Below are positions 33,301 to 48,300 of a DNA stretch of 64,000 bases, piece after piece. The notes under the pieces are model-generated. The model was not told where the DNA came from. It saw only the letters and a program-made list of their open reading frames with translations, and ran no database searches. This stretch comes from Bimastos eiseni (Eukaryota > Annelida > Clitellata > Crassiclitellata > Lumbricidae). Numbering within the stretch: the first letter of the stretch is position 1; every line of letters starts with the position of its first letter. The stretch is taken from the NCBI GenBank assembly GCA_959347315.1, contig OY365807.1, positions 31,230,786-31,294,785 of the forward strand, written 5' to 3'. The translations under genes and the position numbers were made by a program.

Positions 33301-36300
33301 TCTGGGGGTTTTTGTCTGGGGGGTTTTGTCTGGGGGTTTTTGTCTGGGGGGTTGGTTTTGTCTGGGGGGCTTTTGTCCAGGGGTCTTTGTCCTACACCCG
33401 GTAAGAACTACTCCATGCACCAGCTAATGATGTAACAGAGAACTACATCATGATGCTTATGGTAATCAGAATTTTATTTTGGTGCAAAGCAAAATAAAAG
33501 TTTATGAGTACCGAGGACATTCATATTCCTTTAGCATTGCACCGACGTTCCATGATCAATGGTGTGATGAACAATCATGATCTATCCGGCCATGTTGCTT
33601 AAGACTGTCCTGCTTTCCGGAAATAAATCACGATCTTGTGGTCTGCCTTTGCTCCGCTTACAGTCTCGTGTATACTGAGTCATTGGAGACTTTCTTGGAG
33701 CAACTGGCATGATTCACAGTCATTGCCAATCATGCTATACAATGTCATGCCAAGTTCCTTCCCTAGCTGTTTTTCTGCTTCCAATATGCCAGCAACAGAT
33801 GCTATATTATATTCACGCAACTCTACTCTTTCTTAAATAAACCAGTCAGAGAATTATTCTGAAAGTCTAATTTTAGAACAGAGATGTGGAATTATCAATT
33901 TGTATTCAGGAAATAATCTCATCAACAAATGTTCATACTTAGTTTTCTTATAATGAATATTTCAGGTCTCCAGTATTAACTGTCCTTACCTTCTAGGACA
34001 GTCAACATACTAATAATCGTAATAATCAACAACATCACCAATATGTATAACATAAATACCCTCATATGTTCATTGGCTAATTCATAGAAACCAAACAGTT
34101 AAATTACTAACAGAACTAAGATTTCTGGATTGTTTATCCAGACCTTAATCTGCAGCCAATCTATTAGCACAGAGGTGGTTGTCAGTGAAATCCAGACCCT
34201 CCTCTGATATTTATCTGCGGCACTTTGTCCCGCTTTCACTTAAAGGCTGTTTTTGTTAGAACCTGGTATCTTTTCCAGTCAGTTTATGCTGCACCCTGGT
34301 TGCTCCAGGCTCTTCACAAGTGGCTGCGTGATCCCAGTTGATCCTGACTTCTTTTGTTGTCTCTGAAAGCTGCTTTCCTGTTTCTCAACAGATCTCATCC
34401 GATTTCTTTGTGTTGTCTTGTTCTGTATAATTACACGAGCATAATCAAACCTCACAAGCGGAACTTGAGAGATGGAGTGTAGAACATTTGCCCCCCCCCC
34501 CGGACAATCGGGAACGGAAAATTGCCCTCGGACAATAGCCCACCCCGGACAATTTCCCCCCAGACAATAGCTCCTCCCAACTAGGACAATTGCCCCTCTG
34601 CTTAGACCATAAGCTCATCCAAAGTATTCATGCATGCTTGTAGGGGGTCGCAGACAAAAACCCCTCTGACAAAAACCCCTCTGACAAAAAACCCCCCTGA
34701 CAAAACTCCCCCTAACTACGACAAAACCCCCCTAAGAATAATTTTTTTTTACCTGTTTACTATTATTATTTAGAAACATGTGTATACTTTAAAATCTGAA
34801 GTAAAGCATGTGTCACATGTGTCATTTCAAAGTCTGATGCCGTCACTCAGTTATCGTCGACCAATAGTTAAATAGCAAACAGTTAATTAGTTCCTTGGTC
34901 TTGTTGTTGCTAATGTATGATAGGTCTATGTACAATGAAGGCACCACTGTGCGTAATTCATAGGCTATCTGTGTCACGGCTTTTTCTGACACGTCAGGTG
35001 AGGGGGAACGGACAAAAGCCCCCCCAAACAAAAGCCCACCGGACATAAGCCCCCCAGACGAAAGCCTCCCCGGACAAAAGGCCACATAGTGTGAAGTATG
35101 AACGGATGAAGACAAGTTATATATTTAACTGCCAATATGTAAAATATATGAAAACAAGCAACTAATTATATAGTGGTCTATAGGAGACAAAGTGAGTCCA
35201 GTTCTGAATCTTTATTTATCTTGCTGGATGCATAAATACTGCAAACAGTCCGTGACACGCCTTAATAAACAGTGAAGGTCATCGGCTAGTAAGCAACTAG
35301 GCCTACAGTTGGTTAGCAAACTGTCAGTGACATGCGATAATCATCTCCCGTTAATAAGAGAGAGTGGTCGAATACTTCTATATAGATGATAATCTAAGAA
35401 TATAAGCGGTGAAGGTCAGCTAGTACGTATGCTTACAGTTGGTGACAGTCAGTCAGTGACACGTGATAATCATCTCTCTGAGAGTGGGTGAAGACCCCCT
35501 ATAGATGAAAATCTCATAAATGTGTGCTTATAAAACGAAGGCTTCTAATATGCACACCTCATATGCATATCATCCTTGTTGTGGATGCGTCCTTAAATAA
35601 ACTTATTACACCCACATGCCTACCTCATATTACGAACCATTTCGTCTTCAAACTTTGCAGGTATTGGAACCAAAGCAATATGTCAACCCTCGAACAATAG
35701 ACATTTGACAGGTTAGTAACACAAGTTTAGCCAACATGGACACATCCATGCACACATACATATTGTGCATACAACCATGCATCATATGCACACACATACA
35801 GGCATGCATATATAATTTGGGCAAGCTTATGGTCTACACTGAGGGCTTTTGTCCTAGTTGGGAGGAGCTTTTGTCCTAGTTCGGAGGGGCTTTTGTCCGG
35901 GGGGCTTTTGTCCGGGGGGCTTTTGTCTGGTGGGGCTTTTGTCCTACATTCACGTACGTACGTACGTACGTACGTATGTACGAACATACATATGCATATA
36001 AAAACATGTATGCCTATGCATATTTGTTGAATGTATGCATGTATGTATGTACGCATGTGTAGTTTGGGCAAGCTTATGGTCTACACTGGGGGCTTTTGTC
36101 CTAGTTGGGAGGAGCTTTGTCCAGGGGTGGGCTTTTGTCTGGGGGCTTTTGTCCGAGGGATTTTGTCCTACACTCCTATAAATTACACACAGTTTTGGCC
36201 ACTACGGCCATCTTGCAGGCTGCTCGTGGGCAGCCTCCCGTCAAAGGTGTGAAATGTGCAACCAAACACCTGCAGGAACGTTTGATGCAGTGTTGTAAAT

Positions 36301-39300
36301 CGCGTCTTGAAGGGGCGGTATCCATCGAGGACACTTTTCGTGCCATTTCTAAGTAATAAAAGTATAAAAGTAAAAAATTTATTTCTTAGAGGGGTTTTGT
36401 CCTACTTTGGGGGTGTTTGTCTGGGGGGTGTATGTCCTGCGGTTTTGTCCAGGTTTTTTTTTGGCCGTGACCCATTATGATCAGCTTGGTCAGCTTCTGA
36501 TGATCTTTCGCTCTGTCACTCATGACACCATCGTGGTTCTCTTTCACGTCTTCTGTTACTGGTAGAAAAGACCGGGAAGCGGATATTCACCCCTGGACAT
36601 TTACCCCTTCCCGAATTTCGTGTCGAATGGGCATTTACCCCGAATATTCCCCTATGCACAAGAACATGCCACCCACCCGTTTCAAAGGATATGTGACTGG
36701 CTAAGTGTCTGGAAGCACCTGATCTTTTGAACTGGTGGAAATCACTTTGGATGGACTTAAATTGTGTCAAATGTGGTATAATGTGTAAGTCATTCATTCC
36801 TTCATCTGGAGTTCGAATGCTCTTTATTTCTGGTTAATAGGCTGGGTGCTTTGCTCTGGGACAAGGAGTGGATTTCTAGTTAAAAGGACTCACTCGGCTA
36901 TTATGCAGCAGTGCAGCACAGTGTTTTTTTAATTTTTGGGCATCACCTTCTATGAGGAATGACTTCCCACTTGAGCTCTGCTCATTATTCAGGTTCACCC
37001 ATCAGGGTTTTGCAATTCACTCATGTCCTTTTTCTCTAGTCATGGCTGGGCAAGGAAATAGGTCATGGCTGGGCAGCTACGGAATAGGTTCTTTAAAAGG
37101 CGCTATATAAATGCTCAGTAGGAATGAATGTCTTTGGCAATGTTTTGTTGTGCTTTGAAACATTGCCTGCTATTCTCTGATTTTGTGACACAACTTGCAT
37201 TGACATGCATTCCTCTGATGTAAGATCTTAGTCTCAGGACTTTGCTTCTTGTCATCTTATGTTGAGGGAATGAATATCATTGTGTTCAATGAAAAAAGGC
37301 AATGCTCCTGTGCAAACGACTTTGTGGATGTCATTACCCAACATCTGCTTGGACCACTCCTATGGCCAATGATTGGCCCACTTGAATGGAAAATGTTTGG
37401 CCCACAATGGAAGCCAAGGGCCTATCAACTGGGCCTCTGAGTCACCCTGTTATCAGCAAGGGTAAGGAGCTATAGCACAGTTGGAGGGTGTTTTGAACAA
37501 AAGGAGGTTGGCAAAGTAATGGTAATTTCATTCCATGTCTCCATGATTATTTCATCAGAGTTACTCATTTACCCTTATTATTTAGATGTTATAGCACTGT
37601 GGGAGAGTGTTTTGAACAGAATGTGATTATTTGTTATGCAAATGGTCAATTTATTCCACCTCTGGTAATTATTTAGGCTTGAAGGCCTTTGAACCAAACG
37701 ATTCTCTGACCTGACTGAATTCGTCCAGCTATTTGGCAAATCTTTTTATGAATATCTTCACCTGCAGAAGCCACTTTCTTACTTTCTTGTCTGCTTTGCC
37801 AACAAAAACGTAGACTGTGTTGTGAATTATTAGAAACTTTTAGTAATACGATTTATTTTCTTTTGCACGTGTGAATTATATATAATAATATATATATATA
37901 TATATAGTTATATATCTTCGTTTATTAGACAGACTGACTCACCGCAGTTAGTTACAGGTGAAATATGATTGTCTACGGCATAGAGTCCAACCGAGTTTTG
38001 TCTAATGCTAAATTGTTATCTTTGTGTTGCAGCTTTACCAATGGCTTTGAATTTGTAAAAAAATTCACTTGACAGGTTAAATGGGTGTGACCTAGGATGC
38101 AAGTTGTAGCTTTTTATTGCAAAGGGATGTAACAGCCGCTCTGAGCCTCTGTCGCCATCACCACCCGCAGTAGACGGCCTTCTTGGCCTTCTCAATGATG
38201 GACAATGCGTTGGGATGATGAAGTGCAGCCTCTGCAGCCTTCCTAAGAAGGCCTCTAGTCTAGGCGACCTCGGCCCTCTGCTGTTGTAAGCCCCCACTAA
38301 GCTGGGGATGCCTAGAGAAGTCAGAGATGGCGTGTGCCTCTGGTATACGAGTGATATACCTCTTGCATATCATAATGGTGGTCTTTTTAATGAGTTCATT
38401 TTCTTGAGAATCTGATCAGTTATTCCTGAGGGCACCAATCAATTTTTCATGCTAGAATGTAGTTTTGGTTTCATTGTTATGAAGATAACTTAATTCCAAT
38501 AATTCCAGCAGGACTTTGCATCCTGCTGACATTTGATCCAAAATTGTATCAAGAGAGTGAAATGTTTGCAGCACAAATATCCTAAATTATTAATTTTATA
38601 TTTTTCTGTTATGAATTGCATGCAGAGTGTTGGGAACTGCGTTTCATATTGTCTCTTGGACATGCTGAGCCATTTTGTATTGCAGTTCACTTCACCCTTT
38701 TTTATTTACCCTCTTTTTATTTAACTTGGTTTGCATAAAGTTTGTCATGGACGGACATCTATCTATCAACTCTTTTTCAGTTATGTTCCCATCGACCTAC
38801 AGAGCTGAAATTTTGCGCACATTTCAGGCTTCCTTGACAATGCAATGTATCAAATTTTTATGGACATAACTGAAACATTGAAAAAAATAATCTAAAAAAA
38901 TGCAAAAAATTAAATATCGTTTAACCACTCGAATGAATCCTCCTTGACGAGCTCCACTCCAGCAAGTTCACATCATCAATGATATGTAATCATAATTAAG
39001 AAAATGGAACGATTGTGCCATATACCAGATTACCAACAGTAAATAAAAGAGTGTCCCAAAGAGTAGACCCATGTTTTACTTTCTCTTGTTTTAGCCTGAC
39101 TTAGGCTTCTGGAGGGATTTCTGTTAGCTCATGCAATTGATGAAGTGAATTTTCTGGATGATTAACTTTATTAAAATTTCAATTGTGCAATGGAAGATTA
39201 AGTTCTTGCTGCATTAATAAAAATTGGCAATACCTTATTAACCCATTAGGCCATTACCCATGATGTAACTGACCTATGGGGTGAATAACTGCAGAGCATA

Positions 39301-42300
39301 GTAAAGAACAAGTTTAGGGACGTCTTACGACAGCAATGATCTTTGACGTCTGACCATGCTATTGACTCACTGGACTCCATGCATAGGTTTTTTCTGTTCA
39401 TCAGTCGTTCCAACATAGTCTGATTTCTGCTAGAATTTCACTTGAAGGGATCATTGATTTGTAGGAATCATCGATTGAAGGGTGATGATCGAAGGGATCA
39501 TTTGATAGAAGGGATCATCGATCGAAGGGATCATCGACTGAAAGGCTCATTGATTGAAGGGTGATGATCGAAGGGATCATTTGATAGAAGGGATCATCGA
39601 TTGAAAGGATCATCAATTGAAGGGATCATCGATTGGAGGGCGATGATCAAAGGGATCATTTCTCGAAGGGATCATTTCTCGAAGGGATCATTTCTCGAAG
39701 GGATCATTTCTCGAAGGGATCAACAATTGAAGGAATCATCGATGGAAAAGATCATCGATTGAAGGAATCATTGATTGAAGGAATCATTGATTGAAGGAAT
39801 CATTGGTTGAAGGGATCATCGATTGAAGGGATCATTGATTGATACCTTTTACCATTGCTGATAGCTGAGCAATACAAGGATTAGATTTGATAGGATGAGG
39901 TGTAAGTGCTGGTTGTCCTTCCTTTTGTTTGATGGCTGTTTCATCCAGAACATCAGTCAAACTCCTTAGAGGTCCATCATGTGGTGGGCACTGTCTAGCG
40001 AATGATGCATTGAGAGCATGGCCACATTACACTGTGATAGACAGATCAACAGACATTTCTATTCTTTTATTAATTGGTCAGTTGCATCATGGATCAATAA
40101 GGCATTGCCAATTTCCATTCAAGCAGCAGGGTTTCTTTCATACACAGGTCAAAGTTCAGAATGTTACCGGTCAAATGCCATTCAATTATTTTGTTAATAA
40201 TTTTTGCCGGTTGTCTGACTTGTAGCTTGAAATGACTGTTATTAATCACTCTATCTACTGTTATTTGAGATTGGCTAACTTCGGTGGTACTTTTATTAAC
40301 TGTTATCTACATTCTGCATTATATTATATATGTGATCTGTATTCTACATATGTTTTAAATATATGCATGTTTTTCCATGTGTTTATGTGCACTCGCTGGT
40401 ACACGGTGACTGTGTGCGTGTGCCTGTAATTATGTGATTGTTTATATAGGGTAGAAAAGGGTTTCCGCTTGGGTTGGTTAAGCATTTTCTGCCCTTTTCT
40501 ACTCGTTTAGGCATTTTTTGAACTGGGGCAAGTCTTCAGATTGCTATTTGGTATAATGGTATATTGTAGCTGACACTTGGGTTGTATGGATGAATAAATT
40601 AATATATGGAGGATAGATGTATGTGTGTATGTATGTATGTGTGTATGTATGTATGGATGGATGGATGGATGGATGGATGGATGGATGGATGGATGGATGG
40701 ATGGATGGATGGATGGATGGATGGATGGATGGATGGATGGATGGATGGATGGATGGATGGATGGATGGATGGATGGATGGATGGATGGATGGATGGATGG
40801 ATGGATGGATGGATGGATGGATGGATGGATGGATGGATGGATGGATGGATGGATGGATGGATGGATGGATGGATGGATGGATGGATGGATGGATGGATGG
40901 ATGGATGGATGGATGGATGGATGGATGGATGGATGGATGGATGGATGGATGGGTTGGTTAATGGATGGGTGTCTGGGTGTGTGGATAGATAATCCTTAAG
41001 GTGTTGGTAGTTTGATATATTTACCTATTAGCTGTTAATCTAAATTGCTGGTGTGGTGTTAATTCATTTGGCCCAAGTCAGTGTCTGTTAGAATAAGGAC
41101 CTCTGTGTAATATTATGTAGGAGCCCATGAATAAGGACTTTGATTTATGTAGAGCTGATAATCCACTAGACTTTTATGGGTGAAACAACTGATGTTTCTT
41201 ATGACCTTCGTACAGACAACTGTAAGCGGTAAGCGTAATAGTGGGGATTGATGTCCACCACCTATGCTGAGCCACAGTCTCAAGTTACCCACCAAGGGCT
41301 GCAGATGCCAGTCAGGACCCTGCTGTGCTGTCTGCTATCTATCAGAAGGAATGTGTCTAGGGAAAAGGAGGGTAGGGGGCATGGTGGAAATGGGGATTTA
41401 GGATGGAGGGGGGAGAAACAGAGGATTGAACTGGAGAAGAAGAGATACAAAAGACAGTGAATGAGTCAAGACCTGGAAATCTGATATGACACTGGAGACT
41501 ACTAGGGCAAGAACTCTCGGTGCAATATTAGATAAGATTAGGAGCCCATGACTTGAGCCAGATTACCACAGTCTATGTTCAAGCTCTCACGTAAGTGATG
41601 AGCAGTGAAAATGGAAAAATGCTAAACAGCCGATGAAGCTTGTTAAATAACGAACTGTCTGTTCCAACACTATCCATATTTTCTGATAGCTTCACCAATG
41701 CCATTGTCAGATGATGCCAGTTAAAAGCCTGGCCATAGGAGGAGGGCAATGCTAACCAGCTTTGTTTGGACACCTCTTTGTTAACCGGCAACTAAATGCA
41801 TCCTTTTCCTTATATATATATATATATATATATATCTCTCTCTTCTGTGTATATACTTGTATTAGAGTGTGTGTATATATATATAATATTACTGGATGTG
41901 CATATATATATATAAATATTTCATGTATTTGCATGTAGCGGGATGTTTATGTCATCATCTTGATCATCAGTTCGTGATGCTAGCTAGCTATGTGACAGCT
42001 ATAGCTATGGATTCTTGGGATTCTTTCTATGATCTCTATTTTTCTGGGTCATTTGTCAAGTTCAGTCTTTTTCTCAATTTCCTCATCTATGATGTTTATC
42101 CGGCACAGTCTTTATGTAGGAAGCGCAAAAAGACATTCATGAATCAAGTGGGCAATTATGTTGCCTTGCATTAGGTCTTCTGCTGCTGCTATTCGATTTG
42201 TAATGTAATTGCTGCTTCATTGCGGCATTATTCTCTTCGGAGGAGATAAATACGAAATGAAGTGGCTGTCAGTCTCTGTTTACACAAGCATCTGTTGCCA

Positions 42301-45300
42301 AGATGGCTGCCACGATTTGACTACCACCCTCTTTCGGAAAATGGCCAAGTCTGTATTATGATGGCATTCCCCGGAAGGCATATCTAAACAGTAACAGTTG
42401 TAGTAATTCCTGGCCATAAACACTGCATCTGGTAATTCATTTTTTATGGTTGAGGGGCCTCTTAATCAGCGATCGGCTCATTTATGATACTCTTCCAGTT
42501 AGTGGGCCAGATAACTCACTTTAAGCTTGTGTTTTTTTAACTGTCTATTAGCTCTTCCATATCTTAATGATAAATAAATTTGTCTAAAATGCATGTAACT
42601 ATTAGCAGTATAGCATAGCAATAAATGAGACCAAGGTTGTTATGTTTGACCAGCCTATCAGTTATGACTAGGCACTAATAATAATGCAGCCAATTCTTTA
42701 TGAAATTCATTAGACTATCTGATTACCAAAGCATCTTTAAAATTACTTTTCCACGTCTGTCTTCAAGACTTTGGCGCTGGATCTGTTCTTTTGTCTCCTA
42801 GATTATATTTGCATCTGCTTCTACTAATTGCATAATTGTTTAAATTTTGCCAGAGTCATTGTCTGCATTTGCATCAGGTCCTGTATTGTCTTGGTTAAAT
42901 TCCATCCAACTGAAGCTGGCTGCACCTGAATCCTGATACCCACTAGCCCTTAGAGGATAACTAAGGAGGATGAACAGTTTGAGATGGCAGCAGCAGCAGC
43001 AGGCATTTGTACGCAGCTGTAGGTCTGTTGCATTTCTTGTTTTATAAATCAGTCACAGGGTTGAGAGTGTGGATTGGCTGGAAGCAGACTGGTGCCATCT
43101 AATGCATCCGAGTATAGACTCTTTTGCTCAGTATTGAAATGTTACTGTTTGAAGGCAGACTTCCAGGATACGGCTAACCTAAATCAACATTTCACATGTC
43201 ATTTACATACTAAGTGCTCTTTATAAATTCATTCTTCGAAATGCTATAGAATGTTCTTCACTAATCTCAGACAGTGTTCACTAATTGATGAAAGCTAATC
43301 ACAGTCACTCAGTGTTGTTCTACAAATGATCAGGGACAATTATTTTCACTTTCTGTGCTCTTTATTCTTATAAAAGAAAATGTTTAGTTTTGTCCAGTGT
43401 ATGAAACGGTTGTGCCGCTTGACAATTGGATCAATAGGCTGGGTCACGAGTCATTATGATTAATCATAATCGGTAGAAGCCTTTTCGGAATTTCTTTCTT
43501 TTGTATTATTTACCGGTATTATTATTTGAAATTTTTATTCTTAAAATTATTTTTATTGTTATGGTCTTGCACTGGCAGTAATGGCCAACCTTTCTATTGT
43601 AATGCAAATGTCGTTTTGTTCCGTTATATACAAGAGATGCATGTAATTTTTTGCATTAAATTATTGATGCTTTTGTGTGAGCTGCCATTGTGGCAAATCG
43701 TCTTGTCAGATTTGCTCAAAGATGGATTTGTTTTGAAACAGTACGGAAATTGCTTGTTTAGTGTGATGAGGTTGGTCTTGCCATTTATTGCTTAGCCATC
43801 AATTTCTATGCAGTGAAATTACTTGAATATTAAAGTGCAGCAAACAGGACTTCAAACATGATTGAATTTCAATTTGTCAGTGTAAAATTTCCTTTGTCGG
43901 GGCTAACTTGACGAATGTTATTTGTTGTAAAATATTGTATTATTATTATTATTATTAAGTGACAGGTTGACCATAATCGAAGTATTTTTCATTTTCTTTT
44001 CTATATGCTGTATGCTTAAAACTGTGAAAGCAGCTGATTGACTAAATGGTGAATTAATCAAAGGGTAACCTTCTACTATGTAGTGTAAACAATGTTGTGG
44101 CTTTTAACTTGGCACAGACTCTGCTACTGAGCAGTCAGATTGAGGATGTAGCCACTGACTGTGATCTGAATGGTGGGCCACCTGCCTCGCCTGTCAATCA
44201 GTAGAACTTGCCTGTCTTAGATGATGTTTGACTCGTGTTGCTGTTGATGGAGATGATTACTGTTGAGCAGTGATGGACATGTTGAGCAGTGTGTGGTTCC
44301 AGAGGAGGCTAGTGTGACCCAGGTCATCATGCAATTCTCAGTTTTGCTTTTTGCATCAAATTTATCTTTCATTGAGTATAATGTAATGCAAATAATAAAT
44401 TTCACTGCACCCACAAAAGCTACATCAGCAAGCCCAGCTTATTCGCTGACACTGTTTCAGAGCAGGTCCACAATAGTTGTTTGGTCAGAATGTTCCATAT
44501 GAACTGAATCATGGAATGTGATCACCTGAATAAATTTCAACTGCACAAACAATTAATCAGTGTCACTTGTCAATAAGACATAACCGGAAATCGATTTGCC
44601 GCTACTATTCGGTTCGTACCCGGATCCGGCAAATAGTGTATCCAAAAAATTGTATCCAAATACTCGGATTCGGTGGAAATTGTCTACTCATTATGCCCTA
44701 CTTGTTAACTGTTAGCCATTTCATTTTGACAGGTCAAACATTCTAATAATTTGCTTCTAATCCAGATTGTATGGATTTCAGTGTATGACTGTTTCTGTAC
44801 AAAAGCTGAGCTCACATTTTATGGGCACAAATGACTTTGATAAAATGCAAGCTACATTTCAAGCCCAAAATGCTTCTGGGAAAACTGATGCTGTGCCGAC
44901 TTCTATAACTCATTGGTGAAATTTAGATACAGCAAAAGGTGAGAGATAGAGTGCGAGCGGATGAAATGTGTAGCTGAAGCACCACATGAAGGCTTATCAG
45001 GCCGTGATGTTATCCACAGTTCCACACCCATAGCTCATAGCGAGGCAAAGGCTATCACACAAAAATGTACATGTATCTGAAAATGATATGTGTGATTTTT
45101 GTCTGTGCTAATAAATATGCTTATTAGTGTTCCCATCCAGAATATGCTCATTCAAAGTGCTACATTGAAGCACTAGTTATAATGCAGTTTTTTTACTCAA
45201 AATGTTTTTCAATACTTGTGTGTGCATATTATTCATAGGAACAACTTAAAAAAAGTCAGGCTTTGGATGAGTCAGCATTGACACCAGACGTTAATATCCT

Positions 45301-48300
45301 CTAAAAAGTGGATATCGAATTTGCTCATCATTAATAGAACAGATATAAATATTTTGTGAAATGATAAGATTAAATTTTAACACTATTATTTAACTATAAG
45401 TTTCTTGCACTTTTAACTCACTTTGTTCTATAAATGTGAAAGAAAGAAATGCAGAGACGAAATCTAAAGTTGTTGTTAATTGCTTTAACCAAAGTTGCAT
45501 TAGCATAGAAACTACCAATGTAAAAATTGACCTGTGCATTATGCATAGGTATTTCACATTTTTGCATTGTGCAGAAATCACAAAATCTCATTATATATGT
45601 GAGACTTTATGGTAGTACAAGTTGACAATGATTTTAATTACCATGGTCATGTTTTACTAATATATTTTATTTATTCTAAAGTATTAATAAATTACAGACC
45701 TGTGGGGTTATTTATGTATAGATCTCGCATGAATGTTTTGCTGGGAAGCTTTGATAGTTGGTTCTGTAAAACAAAGGAATTCATGATAACTGTTACCCGC
45801 TCAACTAATAGATATCATCAAAATGATGTACATATTAGATTTAGGCGACATAGATTCTGCGGAATACCTCGCCGATTGAGATCATAAGCCTTCCAAAATT
45901 GTATCAATTTAAAATTGGATTAAAGGTCTATCTTGTAAGTGCACTGTGTACTGCATCTAAATTGAGTTCTTCCCTCTAACTTTCCCTCCTCCTCTGTTTA
46001 AGTTGAGATAGTTGCTAGGCGTGATAGATGTGACAGTTTTCTAAAGACGTGCTTTGATTTTTTAAATTCTGTATAGATATATATGTTGCTTATAGTAGTT
46101 TAACTGATTTGTGTTAGTTGTGGTATTTTAGTGGTTTGTGAAATTGAGTGACTCTGTTAGCAGAACAATGCATCTCTTTGGGCTTCCCCATTGTCTTGAA
46201 TAATAAACCGACCAATAATTGTGATGTTTATTCAATTGGTGAATAATAAAGCACTTTTTGATTTGACTTTTTTGAGCTCTTTGCACCTGTGGTATTGATT
46301 ATGACTAGCGAGTTATTAGCCAACTACGATGCACAACTGACGGCTAATATTAGTTTATATTAAACTGTTTATCATATGATAAAGTCATGGTAATTGGTGA
46401 GAGTTGGCACTGACTCTGTGATGAGGGAGGCTGTTCAACTATGAACTTGTTGATTAGCTGAGGATGTGGCATGTGGATGACTTGGAGAAGCTCAGATGTC
46501 AAACTGCAATCTGGCTCACTTGTTGAGGGTGACCTCCTCCTGTTCCCTGCAACTGCTTCATTCCAGTCACTCTCATCACAATCGTTCATCACAGTATGAA
46601 CCTCTAACACAGAACAGACCTTACTAACCTGTCAGCCATAAGCAGCTGTGGAAGGCTGCTAATAGATGGCTACTCAGGCTAAATGAGCGTCATCAGTCCA
46701 CTAAAACTTGTGGTTTCCCATGACGTACGCTTCATTTAGGCAATTTTTTAATAGATACGACTGAGGTTCTTAAAGGCAAGATGTGAATGCTCAAGTACAA
46801 CGAGCATGCATACATATATACAGTCACATATGTATATGCGTGCATGAGTGTATATGTGCTTATACACACATATACTTGTAATGTATTGCTGCTTATGTGC
46901 TTACTTCAGGATAAGTCAGTATTTTTGGAGATTGTTGGAAGAGTTTTGTTTTTTGGATAAGAACATTTGAAATGATACTGCAAAATGTAGATTAAGTCGA
47001 GCTTCCACAGTTTCATATTAGTTATTCTTGGATCTGTTTAATTTCCATGGTAGACGGCAGTAAAGCATAATGTTAGTCTGCATTTTTGTTGATACCTTTT
47101 TGCAGATTTGGTGCAATGTAGTTTAATGCAAATCGACTATGTATGCCTGTAAACATTCATATTTGACTTTAAAAATGATCAATGAAGATTGATTACCACC
47201 TCTACTATTGACATTCCTTGAAGACTCCTCCCATTTTGCTACCGGATTTCTTGCTACTGATTTCTTGTCTATTTTCAACTACATGATGTATACAAATAAC
47301 GTTTTTTTATTACTAAGTTCCCCAGGTGTTGATTTGATTGCTAGGATGAGGTTTTCAATGATTACATGGTTGGACTCATAATTGATACTGAATATATTAA
47401 AATTAAGAGTTTTGCCGTATTTACATATTCATTGGGTAGACCTGAATTTTAAAAAAATGTTGCTGGTCTGTTGGATTAACTTTGCTGCCAGCCACAGTCA
47501 TACAGTTTTCTGCATTTGCAGCTCAGTAGCGGAGAAGTCCGCTCTCTAATGTTTTTAGCATTTTATTCCCAACCCATTCTGATACTAGTTGAAAACTGTC
47601 TATAAACTATTAACCAACGTGCTCAATCATCTCTCCACTCGAGCTATACATCAAAGATGCTACATAGCATGTGATGTGTGTGCAGGCAAGATACAGCAAG
47701 GTCAATCAGTGGTTAGGAATTTTTTAAGCTAAGATTTATTTGGATGCTACAGTGTTTGCGGTTTGTTGTTCGTGAAACAGATTTCTCTTTTGTGATTGGT
47801 CGTAAAGTTGATGAGAAGATCTTTGATTCTTTGTGGGAGGCTCAGGCAGTGGCATGTCAGTTGGCATGTTTCTTCAAAGTCAAGCCAGAAATGAATGATC
47901 GAAGGCCGAAGAGATGTCGGCTTTTTCACTGTAGAGTAATCATTCATCAGCTCTGTGTGAGATAGGATCCTAGATCCCACCAGGCAAAGCATGTGACAGC
48001 TCTTCACTCATCAAGCCCCCATTGACCCCACGACGGATGTGATGTATGAAAGAGTTGAATGGCAGAGACAGAGCTAGTCAAAAGTTGGAGGGAGATTATG
48101 TTGTGGTGTTTCATTCATGGTTTACTGGTTAGCTGGTTGTTGTTTTCATTCAAACAGTTGCTTATGTCTGACAACGAACCTTTCTGCTGGTCTTTGTGTA
48201 CCTGTGAACCTGATGGCCTCTCATTTTTATTCACTCCTTGAGTGCAATGAGCTTGAGCATTAATTCAGCCATTGCCAAGAGGATTCAGTAGGTGCAGTTT

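Noticed and set aside
40606..40999. Three overlapping 114-128 residue open frames (MDGW repeats)
   Set aside because: They are translations of the GGAT microsatellite; any tetranucleotide array without a stop is open in three frames.
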